From Alistipes onderdonkii (GTDB lineage: Bacteria; Bacteroidota; Bacteroidia; Bacteroidales; Rikenellaceae), in the NCBI RefSeq assembly GCF_025145285.1, contig NZ_CP102251.1:3472001-3536000 (forward strand): a DNA stretch of 64,000 nucleotides, read 5' to 3'. A program made the translations under genes and the position numbers. This document shows positions 43,097 through 52,265 of the stretch, piece by piece; position 1 is the first letter of the stretch, and each line of letters starts with the position of its first letter. Under the pieces are notes generated by a model. That model had not been told where the DNA came from and did no database searches. It saw nothing but the letters and a program-made list of their open reading frames with translations.

Positions 43097-45079
43097 ATGA
43101 AAAACATCCGAACCAAGCAGACTCCCTGCTTCAGGCGTTGGAGCCGCAAGGGCTGGGCAGCCTTTGCGAGCCTGCACCGCCATGTAACCATCGGAGTCCT
43201 CGCCGTGACGATGTCGATCCTCTTGCTCGCGACGCAACATGCGTCTGCGCACGATGCCGATACGGCCGCCGTCCTCAAAACGCTGAGGATCGACGAGGTC
43301 GGCATTTCGGGCAGCCAGTCTGCCCCGACGCGCAGCGTACAGTCGCAAACCCCGCTTTTCGACCGGAAAGCACAGGCCGCAGCGCCCGTCCAGACCCTGG
43401 AGTCCGCCCTGCGCCTCGCACCTTCGGTCGATATCCGCGAACGCGGGGGCAAGGGCATGCAGGCCGACATCTTCATCCGTGGGGGCTCTTTCGACCAGAC
43501 CATGGTACTTCTCAACGGCATCGACTTCACCGATGCCCGCACCGGGCACCAGTCCCATTCGCTGCCCGTCGACATCGACTGCATTTCGGCCGTCGACCTG
43601 TTGGACGGCGTGCCGGGCGTCGGGGCCTTTGCCGGGGCGGTGAATATCCGCACGGCGCCCCTGAAACCCACCTACCTGCGTTTCGAGGGCGCCGGCGGCC
43701 AGCACGGCTACGCCTATGCGAACCTTTCGGGCGCCGTGACTTCGGGCCGTTTCTCGCTGCTCGCCGCCGGTTCATACCGTCGCAGCGACGGCTACCGCCA
43801 CAATACCGATTTCGCCAATTACAACGCTTTCGTGCGTGCGACCTACGAGGCTTCACGCGCCGGGTTCTTCGACCTGCAGGCCGGTTACCAGAACCGCACG
43901 TTCGGTTCCAACGGCTTCTATGCGGCCTATAACCCCGACCAGTGGGAGGCGACCTCCACGGCATTGGCGTCGCTGCGCTGGTTGAAACAGGCCGGGCGCT
44001 TCTCGTTCGGCGCTTCGGCGAGCTACCGCAAGAATTTCGACCGTTACGACTGGACGCGCGGCACGGCGATGAACCGCCACAATACCGACAACGTCGGTGC
44101 CCGGCTGTGGGCGGATTACGACTGGCGGGCGGGTACGACCTCGCTCGGCGGCGATTATGCCTTCAACCACATTTACAGCACCAATCTCGGCGAGGCGCTC
44201 TCCCGGCCGCACGGCCGCTATACGCACGCCAAGGCGCGCAGTACGGGCAACCTCTGGCTGCGCCATGCCAAACAGTGGCGGCGGTTCGACCTCGCGGCTT
44301 CTGCGGGCATCAGCCTCACGCCCTACGGCACTTCGGCGTTGTGGAGCCTCTCGGGCGGCTATACGCCCGCCGCGGGGCTGCACCTCGGCATCGGGGCGTT
44401 CCAGTCGATGCGCCTGCCGACCTTCACCGACCTTTACTATACTTCCCCGGCACAGATCAACAACCTTGACCTGACGCCGGAAAGGGCTGTCACTTATCTG
44501 TTTGATGCCGGTTATGTGAAGAACAGCTGGAGGTTGTCGCTGCAGACCTACTACCGTGCCGGCCGCGACATCATCGACTGGGTGTGGCGTGAGGATATGG
44601 GCGACAAGTGGCACTCCGAGCAGACCAGCCGCCTCGACACCTACGGCATTGAGCTTTCGGGCGGTTATACGGTCGCCGACGGCTTTCTGCGCCGCGTGAC
44701 GCTTTCCTACGGTTATATTACCACCGACCGCAACAGCGACATCATCGCCAGGGGGGCGATGGATTACATGCGCCACAAGGCGGCGCTGGCCGTCGAGGTG
44801 CATTTCCTGCGCCGCATGTCGCTGGCACTCACGGCGTCGGTCTACGACCGCAACGGCAGCTACACGCACTATCCCGTGCCGGGCGACCCGTCCCTCTCCG
44901 AGGTGCGCGATTACGAGCCTTATTTTCTGCTCGACGGCCGCCTCCAGTGGGAGAAAGGCATCTGCCGGCTTTATGTCGATGCGACGAACATCACCGATTC
45001 CCGCTACTGCGACCTGGGCGGCATCCCGCTGCCCGGGGCGTGGGTCACGGCGGGCGTGGCGCTGACCATCGGCCACTGA
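43097..45079 (+). CDS. TonB-dependent outer-membrane receptor (BtuB-like)
   Basis: A 660-residue receptor that imports a scarce nutrient across the outer membrane using TonB energy. A long basic N-terminal stretch (KQTPCFRRWSRKGWAAFASL) precedes the hydrophobic signal segment (about residues 31-50). The plug domain (about 75-195) has LESALRLAPSVDIRERGG and DIFIRGGSFDQTMVLLNGI. The 22-strand barrel follows, ending in AWVTAGVALTIGH. The overall pattern resembles vitamin B12-type receptors, but substrate is not proved and no B12 riboswitch or btuFCD genes are seen. It has its own -7 element and a strong terminator. Confidence 0.88.
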   Translation: MKNIRTKQTPCFRRWSRKGWAAFASLHRHVTIGVLAVTMSILLLATQHASAHDADTAAVLKTLRIDEVGISGSQSAPTRSVQSQTPLFDRKAQAAAPVQTLESALRLAPSVDIRERGGKGMQADIFIRGGSFDQTMVLLNGIDFTDARTGHQSHSLPVDIDCISAVDLLDGVPGVGAFAGAVNIRTAPLKPTYLRFEGAGGQHGYAYANLSGAVTSGRFSLLAAGSYRRSDGYRHNTDFANYNAFVRATYEASRAGFFDLQAGYQNRTFGSNGFYAAYNPDQWEATSTALASLRWLKQAGRFSFGASASYRKNFDRYDWTRGTAMNRHNTDNVGARLWADYDWRAGTTSLGGDYAFNHIYSTNLGEALSRPHGRYTHAKARSTGNLWLRHAKQWRRFDLAASAGISLTPYGTSALWSLSGGYTPAAGLHLGIGAFQSMRLPTFTDLYYTSPAQINNLDLTPERAVTYLFDAGYVKNSWRLSLQTYYRAGRDIIDWVWREDMGDKWHSEQTSRLDTYGIELSGGYTVADGFLRRVTLSYGYITTDRNSDIIARGAMDYMRHKAALAVEVHFLRRMSLALTASVYDRNGSYTHYPVPGDPSLSEVRDYEPYFLLDGRLQWEKGICRLYVDATNITDSRYCDLGGIPLPGAWVTAGVALTIGH

Positions 45080-45104
45080 TACGCTCCCTTCCGGCTGCAT
45101 TCCG

Positions 45105-45135
45105 GCCCGTCGCCTCGCGCGGCGGGCTTTTTTTT
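45105..45135 (+). terminator. Terminator after the TonB receptor gene
   Basis: Nine-base stem (45105-45113 with 45119-45127, one G-T pair) and 5-base loop followed by eight T. Confidence 0.9.
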
Positions 45136-45418
45136 GCCGGTTGGCCGCCAGCCGTGCGCAGCGTTTCTTCGGGGCTTTCGCCGGACGGGCAGCGGTTTCG
45201 GGGAGGGTATTCCGGCCCGCTCCCTGCGGCTATGGGCTTTTCTGCGGCGGGGCTGCCGCTCGTCCCGAATGACGGGCAATATCCGTTGCCTTATCCCGCT
45301 GCCTGCTTGCGCGGCGGGCTTTTTTGTCGTTTGGCTGCCGGTCGTGCGCAGCGTTTCTTCGGGCTTCTCGCCGGACGGGCAGCGGTTTTGGGGAGGTTAT
45401 TCCGGCCCGCTCCCTGCG
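45117..45418. repeat. Two imperfect copies of a 110-base block carrying a terminator
   Basis: Copy one is 45117-45228 and copy two is 45309-45418, offset by 192 bases. Both begin GCGCGGCGGGC with a T run and end TCCGGCCCGCTCCCTGCG. Each copy keeps a GC hairpin followed by T. The whole gap 45080-45784 has no credible gene; a run of nine C lies at 45583-45591. Confidence 0.85.
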
Positions 45419-45725
45419 CCAGCGGGTTTTTCGGGGCGGGGCTTTCTCTTCTCCCTGCAGGGTGGACAGCCGGGGAAATGGGGTGCAGGATAGCGCACCA
45501 TCTTCGAGGGGGGCTTCCCGTACCTCCCGATTTCCCCAATCTTTCCGATTTCCCTGTTCTTTCCGAAATCTTCCCCTCCTTTCCCCCCCCCGTTTTCCTG
45601 CACCGCGTGACCCGCCGCTCGCTTTTTCTCCCTGCGGGAATTTCCGGCTCCGTGCCCGCCTCTCCTGCGAAAAACCCCGGAAACTGCTGTTTCAGAATCC
45701 GGAGTGGCTTTTTTCGTTACGATTT

Positions 45726-45758
45726 TTTCGTATTTCTCCCGGATTTTCTTTATCTTTG
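45726..45758 (+). promoter_or_regulatory. Promoter of the histidine-degradation operon
   Basis: TATCTTTG at 45751-45758 with an imperfect TTTC at 45726-45729, 21 bases upstream. The start codon of ftcD is 27 bases downstream. Confidence 0.6.
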
Positions 45759-45784
45759 AAAGTATAAATCTAACCTCATTACCT

Positions 45785-47482
45785 ATGGAAAAGCGTATCG
45801 TGGAGTGCGTCCCTAATTTCAGCGAGGGGCGCGACAAGGCAATAATCCGCCAGATCACATCGGCCATCGAATCCTCCGGGGGCGTCAAGCTGCTGGACGT
45901 GGATCCCGGCGAGGCGACCAACCGGACTGTCGTCACGTTCGTCGGCTCGCCCGAAGCGGTCGTCGAAGCCGCCTTTGCGGGGGTGAAGAGGGCTGCCGAG
46001 CTGATCGACATGCGCCGTCACAAGGGGGCGCACCCGCGCATGGGGGCTACCGACGTGCTGCCGCTGATCCCGATTTGCGGCATCACACTCGCCGAGTGCG
46101 CCGAGCTGGCCCGCAAACTGGCCGAACGCATCGCCGCTGAACTGCATGTCCCGACCTATTGCTACGAGGCCGCGGCCTTCACCCCCGAGCGGCGTAACCT
46201 TGCGGTCTGCCGTGCCGGGGAGTACGAGGCGTTGCCCGAGAAACTGGCGCACAAGGAGACGGCCCCCGATTTCGGGGCGCGGCCGTTCGACGACGGGGTA
46301 GCCCGCACGGGTGCCACGACCGTCGGTGCGCGCGATTTCCTGATCGCCGTGAATTTCAACCTCAATACCACCTCCACGCGCCGCGCCAACGCCATTGCGT
46401 TCGACGTGCGCGAGAAGGGGCGCCCCGTGCGCGAGGGCAACCCCGTCACGGGCAAGGTCGTAAAGGATGCCGCCGGCAATCCCGTCATGCAGCCCGGCAC
46501 ACTTCCGGCCACGAAGGCTATCGGTTGGTTCATCGAGGAATACGGCATCGCACAGGTGTCGATGAACATCACCGACATCGCCACCACGCCGCTCCACGTG
46601 GCCTTCGACGAGGTGTGCCGCAAGGCCGACGCCCGCGGCGTGCGCGTCACGGGCACCGAAATCGTCGGGCTCGTCCCCAAACGTGCGCTCATCGAGGCCG
46701 GGAAATATTTCCTGCGCAAACAACGCCGTTCGACGGGTATCGCCGAGCAGGAGATCGTTCGTATCGCCGTCAGGTCGATGGGGTTGGATGACCTCAAACC
46801 TTTCGACCCCGCCGAGAAAGTAATCGAATATCTGCTTGAAGCGGAGGATAAGCAAAAACGGCTTATCGACATGACCTGCAAGGGGTTTGCCGAAGAGACT
46901 GCGAGCGAATCTCCGGCACCGGGCGGCGGTTCGATCGCGGCCTACATGGGAGCGCTGGGCGCAGCCCTCGGCACGATGGTCGCCAACCTCTCGTCGCATA
47001 AGGCGGGGTGGGACGACCGCTGGGAGGAGTTTTCCGATTGGGCCGACCGGGGACAGGCGTTGCTCGGGGAGTTGCTGCACCTCGTGGACGAGGATACGGC
47101 GGCGTTCAACCGCATCATGGCCGTCTTCGCCATGCCCAAGTCGACGGACGAGGAGAAGGCCGCCCGCAGCGCGGCCCTGCAGGAGGCGACGCTCTATGCG
47201 ACGCAGGTGCCCCTGCGGACGATGAAGACGGCCTTCGGGGTTTTCGAAATCGTGCGTGCCATGGCAGCCGTCGGCAACCCCAACTCGGTGTCCGACGCGG
47301 GCGTCGGGGCGCTGGCCGCCCGCAGCGCCGTGCTGGGCGCAGGCCTCAATGTCCGGATCAATGCCGCCGGGCTGAAAGACCGTGCCGCGGCCGATGCGCT
47401 CGTGGCCGAAGCCGACCGCCTTGCGGCCGAGGCCGAACGGGCCGAGCGCGAGGTGTTGGAGATAGTAGCAAGTAAAATCTGA
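45785..47482 (+). CDS. ftcD: Bifunctional glutamate formimidoyltransferase / formimidoyl-THF cyclodeaminase
   Basis: A 565-residue enzyme. The N-terminal formimidoyltransferase part (about 1-330; MEKRIVECVPNFSEGRD, RRHKGAHPRMGATDVLPLIP) moves the formimidoyl group from formimidoylglutamate to tetrahydrofolate. The C-terminal cyclodeaminase part (about 355-565; SPAPGGGSIAAYMGALGAAL) releases ammonia and yields methenyl-THF. It is the last step of histidine breakdown to glutamate, encoded first in the operon. With hutU, hutH and hutI downstream the pathway is complete without a separate hutG or hutF. The start at 45785 matches the promoter position. Confidence 0.96.
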   Translation: MEKRIVECVPNFSEGRDKAIIRQITSAIESSGGVKLLDVDPGEATNRTVVTFVGSPEAVVEAAFAGVKRAAELIDMRRHKGAHPRMGATDVLPLIPICGITLAECAELARKLAERIAAELHVPTYCYEAAAFTPERRNLAVCRAGEYEALPEKLAHKETAPDFGARPFDDGVARTGATTVGARDFLIAVNFNLNTTSTRRANAIAFDVREKGRPVREGNPVTGKVVKDAAGNPVMQPGTLPATKAIGWFIEEYGIAQVSMNITDIATTPLHVAFDEVCRKADARGVRVTGTEIVGLVPKRALIEAGKYFLRKQRRSTGIAEQEIVRIAVRSMGLDDLKPFDPAEKVIEYLLEAEDKQKRLIDMTCKGFAEETASESPAPGGGSIAAYMGALGAALGTMVANLSSHKAGWDDRWEEFSDWADRGQALLGELLHLVDEDTAAFNRIMAVFAMPKSTDEEKAARSAALQEATLYATQVPLRTMKTAFGVFEIVRAMAAVGNPNSVSDAGVGALAARSAVLGAGLNVRINAAGLKDRAAADALVAEADRLAAEAERAEREVLEIVASKI

Positions 47483-47487
47483 GCGAT

Positions 47488-49509
47488 ATGACACTGCAAG
47501 AGTTCCAGAATGACATCCGCGCGGGCATTCCCGACCGGCTGCCCGCCGCTAAACCCTATGACAAACAGATCAACCACGCGCCCAAGCGCAAGGGGATACT
47601 CACGCCCGAGGAGGAGGTGCTGGCGATCCGGAACGCACTGCGTTATTTCCCCGCGAAGCACCACGCCACGCTGGCCAGGGAGTTTGCCGAGGAGCTGCGC
47701 AAATACGGGCGCATCTACATGTACCGCCTGCGTCCCGACTACGAGATGTATGCGCGGCCGATCGACGAATATCCCTGCCGCTGCCGCCAGGCCGCGGCTG
47801 TGATGCTGATGATCCAGAACAACCTGGACAAGGCCGTGGCGCAGCATCCCCACGAGCTGATCACCTACGGCGGCAACGGCGCCGTGTTCCAGAACTGGGC
47901 GCAGTACCGCCTGACGATGAAGTACCTGTCGGAGATGACCGACCGCCAGACGCTGGTGATGTACTCGGGGCACCCGCTGGGGTTGTTTCCGTCGCATCCC
48001 GATGCCCCGCGCGTCGTGGTGACCAACGGCATGGTGATCCCCAACTATTCGAAGCCCGACGACTGGGAGCGCATGAACGCCCTCGGGGTGTCGCAGTACG
48101 GCCAGATGACGGCCGGCTCCTATATGTATATCGGCCCGCAGGGGATCGTCCACGGCACCACCATCACGGTGATGAACGCCGCGCGCAAGCGTTTCTCCGG
48201 CGGCCGCAAGGATGCCCGGGGAATGCTTTTCGTCTCCTCGGGGCTGGGCGGCATGTCCGGGGCGCAGCCCAAGGCGGGCAATATCTCGGGCGTGGTGAGC
48301 GTCATCGCCGAAATTAACCCCAAGGCGGCGCAGAAACGCTACGAGCAGGGATGGGTCGACGAGATGTACGATTCGCTCGACGCCCTGGTTCCCCGCATCC
48401 GCGAGGCCTGCCGTGCCCGCGAGGTGGTCTCGATGGCCTATGTGGGCAACGTCGTCGACCTTTGGGAAAGGCTGGCGGCCGAGGAGATTGCCGTAGACCT
48501 GGGTTCCGACCAGACCTCGCTCCACAACCCCTGGGCGGGCGGCTACTACCCCGTGGACGTAAGCTACGAGGCTTCGAACAAGATGATGGCCGAGGAGCCC
48601 GCCCGCTTCCGCGAGTGCGTGCAGGAGTCGCTGCGCCGCCAGGTCGACGCCATCAACAAACTCACCGCGCGGGGGATGTATTTCTTCGACTATGGCAACG
48701 CCTTCCTGCTGGAAGCCTCGCGCGCCGGGGCTGCCGTGATGGGCGAGGGCGGCCGTTTCCGTTATCCCTCCTATGTGCAGGACATCATGGGGCCGATGTT
48801 CTTCGACTACGGCTTCGGCCCGTTCCGCTGGGTCTGCACCTCGGGCCGCCCCGAAGACCTCGAGCTCACCGACCGCCTCGCCGCCGAAGTATTGGAGGAG
48901 ATTCGCGCCACGGCGCCTGCCGAGATCGCCGGGCAGCTCGACGACAACATCCACTGGATCCGCGAGGCCGGCCGTAACCGGCTGGTCGTCGGTTCGCAGG
49001 CGCGTATCCTCTATGCCGACAGCGAGGGGCGCACACGGATCGCACAGGCCTTCAACCGGGCTGTGGCCGACGGGCGTCTCTCGGCCCCCGTCGTGCTGGG
49101 CCGCGACCACCACGACGTGTCGGGCACCGACTCGCCCTACCGCGAGACGTCGAACATCTACGACGGCTCGAACCTCACGGCCGACATGGCCGTGCAGAAC
49201 GTCATCGGCGACTCGTTCCGCGGCGCCACGTGGGTGTCGATCCACAATGGCGGCGGCGTAGGCTGGGGCGAGGTCATCAACGGCGGCTTCGGCATGGTGG
49301 TCGACGGCTCGGAAGATGCCGACCGCCACATCCGGGAGATGCTGCTGTGGGATGTCAACAACGGCATCGCCCGCCGCAGCTGGGCGCGCAACGAGGGTGC
49401 CATGTCGGCCATCCGCCGCGAGATGGAACGCACCCCCGGCCTGCAGGTCACGCTGCCCAATGTCGCCGATGAGGAATTGATACGTAATATATTGAAAGAA
49501 AACGAATAA
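47488..49509 (+). CDS. hutU: Urocanate hydratase
   Basis: A 673-residue NAD-dependent enzyme that turns urocanate into imidazolone propionate, the second step of histidine breakdown. Family blocks include ITYGGNGAVFQNWAQYRL, MYSGHPLGLFPSHPDAPRVV, TAGSYMYIGPQGIVHGTT and FVSSGLGGMSGAQPKAG for the NAD site. It is longer than the roughly 555-residue proteobacterial form, as is usual in this long-form subgroup. It begins 5 bases after ftcD and 16 bases before hutH. Confidence 0.95.
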   Translation: MTLQEFQNDIRAGIPDRLPAAKPYDKQINHAPKRKGILTPEEEVLAIRNALRYFPAKHHATLAREFAEELRKYGRIYMYRLRPDYEMYARPIDEYPCRCRQAAAVMLMIQNNLDKAVAQHPHELITYGGNGAVFQNWAQYRLTMKYLSEMTDRQTLVMYSGHPLGLFPSHPDAPRVVVTNGMVIPNYSKPDDWERMNALGVSQYGQMTAGSYMYIGPQGIVHGTTITVMNAARKRFSGGRKDARGMLFVSSGLGGMSGAQPKAGNISGVVSVIAEINPKAAQKRYEQGWVDEMYDSLDALVPRIREACRAREVVSMAYVGNVVDLWERLAAEEIAVDLGSDQTSLHNPWAGGYYPVDVSYEASNKMMAEEPARFRECVQESLRRQVDAINKLTARGMYFFDYGNAFLLEASRAGAAVMGEGGRFRYPSYVQDIMGPMFFDYGFGPFRWVCTSGRPEDLELTDRLAAEVLEEIRATAPAEIAGQLDDNIHWIREAGRNRLVVGSQARILYADSEGRTRIAQAFNRAVADGRLSAPVVLGRDHHDVSGTDSPYRETSNIYDGSNLTADMAVQNVIGDSFRGATWVSIHNGGGVGWGEVINGGFGMVVDGSEDADRHIREMLLWDVNNGIARRSWARNEGAMSAIRREMERTPGLQVTLPNVADEELIRNILKENE

Positions 49510-49525
49510 ATCCCTATCACTTCAC

Positions 49526-51007
49526 ATGGAACATCACCATATCTCCGCGGAGCACCTTTCCCTTGCCCGCATCCGTGAAATCCTCGAACGGCACCTTCCC
49601 CTGGCACTGAGCGACGATGCCCGGACTCGCATCGTCCGCTGCCGCGAATACCTCGACCGCAAGATGGAAAACCCCGAGCGGCCGGTCTACGGCATCACCA
49701 CCGGATTCGGTTCGCTGTGCGACATTTCGGTGGGCTACGACGAGCTGGCGCAGTTGCAGAAGAACCTCGTGATGTCGCATGCCTGCGGTACCGGCGAGCG
49801 GGTGCCTTCCGAGGTCGTGAAGCTGATCCTGCTGCTCAAGATCCAGTCGCTATCCTACGGCCATTCGGGCGTGCAGCTTGCGACCGTGGAGCGGCTGATC
49901 GACTTTTTCAACAACGACGTCCTGCCCGTGGTCTACCAGCAGGGTTCGCTGGGCGCATCGGGCGACCTGGCGCCGCTGGCGCACATGAGCCTGCCGCTGC
50001 TGGGGCTGGGCGAAGTGGAATACAAGGGGGCTGTGCGCCCGGCTGCCGGCGTGCTCTCCGAGCGGGGATGGCAGCCGATCGAGCTCCAGTCCAAGGAGGG
50101 GCTGGCGCTGCTCAACGGCACGCAGTTCATGAGCGCCTACGGCGTCTGGGCTTTGATCCAGTCCCGCCGCCTGAACGAGTGGGCCGACCGTATCGGGGCG
50201 CTGTCGCTCGACGCTTTCGACGGGCGCATCGAGCCTTTCTGCGACGAGGTGCACCTGATCCGCGCCCACCGGGGACAGCTCGCCACGGCACGCAACATCC
50301 GGCGCCTGTTGGAAGGCAGCCAGCTGGCCGCACGTCCCAAGAAACACGTACAGGATCCCTATTCGTTCCGCTGCATCCCCCAGGTGCACGGGGCTTCGAA
50401 GGACACCATCGACTATGTTGAAAGCGTGCTGACGACCGAGATCAACAGCACCACCGACAACCCGACGGTCTTCCCCGACGAGGACATGGTCGTCTCGGCG
50501 GGGAATTTCCACGGCCAGCCCATCGCGCTGGCGATGGATTTCCTCGCCATAGCCCTCGCCGAGCTGGGCAACATCTCCGAGCGGCGCACCTATAAACTGA
50601 TTTCGGGCGCCCGGGAACTTCCGAAGTTCCTGGTTGCCAACCCGGGGCTGAACAGCGGCTTCATGATCCCGCAATACACCGCGGCGTCGATCGTCAGCCA
50701 GTCCAAAGGGCTGTGCATGCCCGCCTCGGTCGACTCGATCCCCTCGTCGCAGGGGCAGGAAGACCATGTGAGCATGGGTTCCAACGCCGCCACCAAACTT
50801 TACCGCGTGGTGCTCAACACCGAGCGCGTGCTGGCCATCGAGCTGTTCAATGCCGCGCAGGCGCTCGATTTCCGCCGCCCGGCGCGTTCCTCCGCGACGA
50901 TCGAACAGATGGTCGCCGAGTACCGCAAGCGGGTGCCGTTCATCGACAACGACTCGGTGATGTACCCCCATATCGAATCCTCCATCCAATTCCTCCGGGC
51001 ACTATGA
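49526..51007 (+). CDS. hutH: Histidine ammonia-lyase
   Basis: A 493-residue lyase that removes ammonia from L-histidine to give urocanate, the first step of the pathway. The self-forming MIO cofactor comes from Ala144-Ser145-Gly146 in GSLGASGDLAPLAHM. YGITTGFGSL near residue 52 and STTDNPTVFPDEDM are conserved, as is QGQEDHVSMGSNAA. It overlaps hutI by four bases (ATGA). Confidence 0.96.
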   Translation: MEHHHISAEHLSLARIREILERHLPLALSDDARTRIVRCREYLDRKMENPERPVYGITTGFGSLCDISVGYDELAQLQKNLVMSHACGTGERVPSEVVKLILLLKIQSLSYGHSGVQLATVERLIDFFNNDVLPVVYQQGSLGASGDLAPLAHMSLPLLGLGEVEYKGAVRPAAGVLSERGWQPIELQSKEGLALLNGTQFMSAYGVWALIQSRRLNEWADRIGALSLDAFDGRIEPFCDEVHLIRAHRGQLATARNIRRLLEGSQLAARPKKHVQDPYSFRCIPQVHGASKDTIDYVESVLTTEINSTTDNPTVFPDEDMVVSAGNFHGQPIALAMDFLAIALAELGNISERRTYKLISGARELPKFLVANPGLNSGFMIPQYTAASIVSQSKGLCMPASVDSIPSSQGQEDHVSMGSNAATKLYRVVLNTERVLAIELFNAAQALDFRRPARSSATIEQMVAEYRKRVPFIDNDSVMYPHIESSIQFLRAL

Positions 51008-52245
51008 GACTGCTGGTAAAGAACATCGGTACGATCGTCGGGATCGAGACCGCCGGCCGCCTCCGCCTGTGCGGCGGGGAGATGGATCGGCTGGAGACAT
51101 TCGACGATGCCTGGCTGCTGGCCGACGACGGGCGTATCGCAGCCTTCGGGAGCATGGATTCGCTGGGCGAAATGGCCGCGGACGAGGTGGTCGACGCCGG
51201 GGGCGGGATGCTTTTCCCGTCGTTCTGCGATTCGCATACGCACCTGGTCTATGCCGGGAGCCGCGAACAGGAGTTCCTCGACAAGATCAACGGCCTGACT
51301 TACGAGCAGATCGCACGCCGCGGCGGGGGCATCCTCAATTCCGCCGACCTGCTGCACCGCACTTCCGAAGAGGAACTCTACCGCCAGGCGATGGGGCGTA
51401 TCCGCGAGATCGCCGCCATGGGGACGGGTGCCGTGGAGATCAAGAGCGGCTACGGGCTGACTACGGCCGACGAGCTGAAGATGCTGCGCGTCATCCGGCG
51501 CATCCGCGAGACGGCGCCGCTGGCCGTGCGCGCCACGTTCCTCGGGGCGCATGCCGTGCCGCGCGCCTACGTCGGACGGCAGGAGGAGTATGTCGACCTG
51601 GTCTGCAACGAAATGCTGCCTGCGGTGGCGGCCGAAGGACTGGCCGATTTCGTCGACGTGTTCTGCGACGAAGGGTTCTTCACCGTGGAGCAGACGGCAC
51701 GCATCATGAAGGCCGGGCGCAAGCTGGGCATGCGCGCCAAGATCCACGCCAACGAACTCGCCGTCTCGGGCGGCGTGCAGGTGGGCGTGGAGTACGACGC
51801 CCTGTCGGTCGACCACCTCGAACGCATGGGCGGGCCCGAGATCGGCGCCCTGCACGGCACGGTGACCTCGCCGACGATGCTGCCCGGCGCGGCATTCTTC
51901 CTCGGGATGAGCTATCCGCCAGCCCGTGAAATGATAAATGCCGGGCTGGGCGTGGCGCTGGCTTCGGACTACAATCCCGGTTCGTCGCCCTCGGGCAACA
52001 TGCGCATGGTCGTCTCGCTGGCATGCATCCGTATGCGGATGACCCCTGCCGAGGCCATCAATGCCGCGACGCTCAACGGGGCCTACGCCATGGGGCTTAG
52101 CCGCGACTACGGCTCCGTCACGGTCGGCAAGGTCGCCAATTTTTTCCTCACGGTGCCGATGCCTTCGGTGGCGTTCTTGCCCTATGCCTATACCACGCCG
52201 CTTATCAGCCGCATATTCCTGCGCGGCGAGGAGGTCGTGGCGTAA
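51004..52245 (+). CDS. hutI: Imidazolonepropionase
   Basis: A 413-residue amidohydrolase that opens imidazolone propionate to formimidoylglutamate. Metal-binding His residues are in DSHTHLVYAG (near residue 76). ARRGGGILNS, KIHANELAVSGGVQ and LASDYNPGSSPSGNM give the remaining site and substrate contacts. The start at 51004 overlaps the hutH stop. It is the last hut gene; the MsrBA gene begins 20 bases beyond. Confidence 0.95.
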   Translation: MRLLVKNIGTIVGIETAGRLRLCGGEMDRLETFDDAWLLADDGRIAAFGSMDSLGEMAADEVVDAGGGMLFPSFCDSHTHLVYAGSREQEFLDKINGLTYEQIARRGGGILNSADLLHRTSEEELYRQAMGRIREIAAMGTGAVEIKSGYGLTTADELKMLRVIRRIRETAPLAVRATFLGAHAVPRAYVGRQEEYVDLVCNEMLPAVAAEGLADFVDVFCDEGFFTVEQTARIMKAGRKLGMRAKIHANELAVSGGVQVGVEYDALSVDHLERMGGPEIGALHGTVTSPTMLPGAAFFLGMSYPPAREMINAGLGVALASDYNPGSSPSGNMRMVVSLACIRMRMTPAEAINAATLNGAYAMGLSRDYGSVTVGKVANFFLTVPMPSVAFLPYAYTTPLISRIFLRGEEVVA

Positions 52246-52265
52246 TATTTGACGGGGTGGGCCGT

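Noticed and set aside
45779..49329. Long minus-strand frames opposite ftcD and hutU
   Set aside because: Antisense shadows; the plus-strand genes match well-known enzymes over full length.
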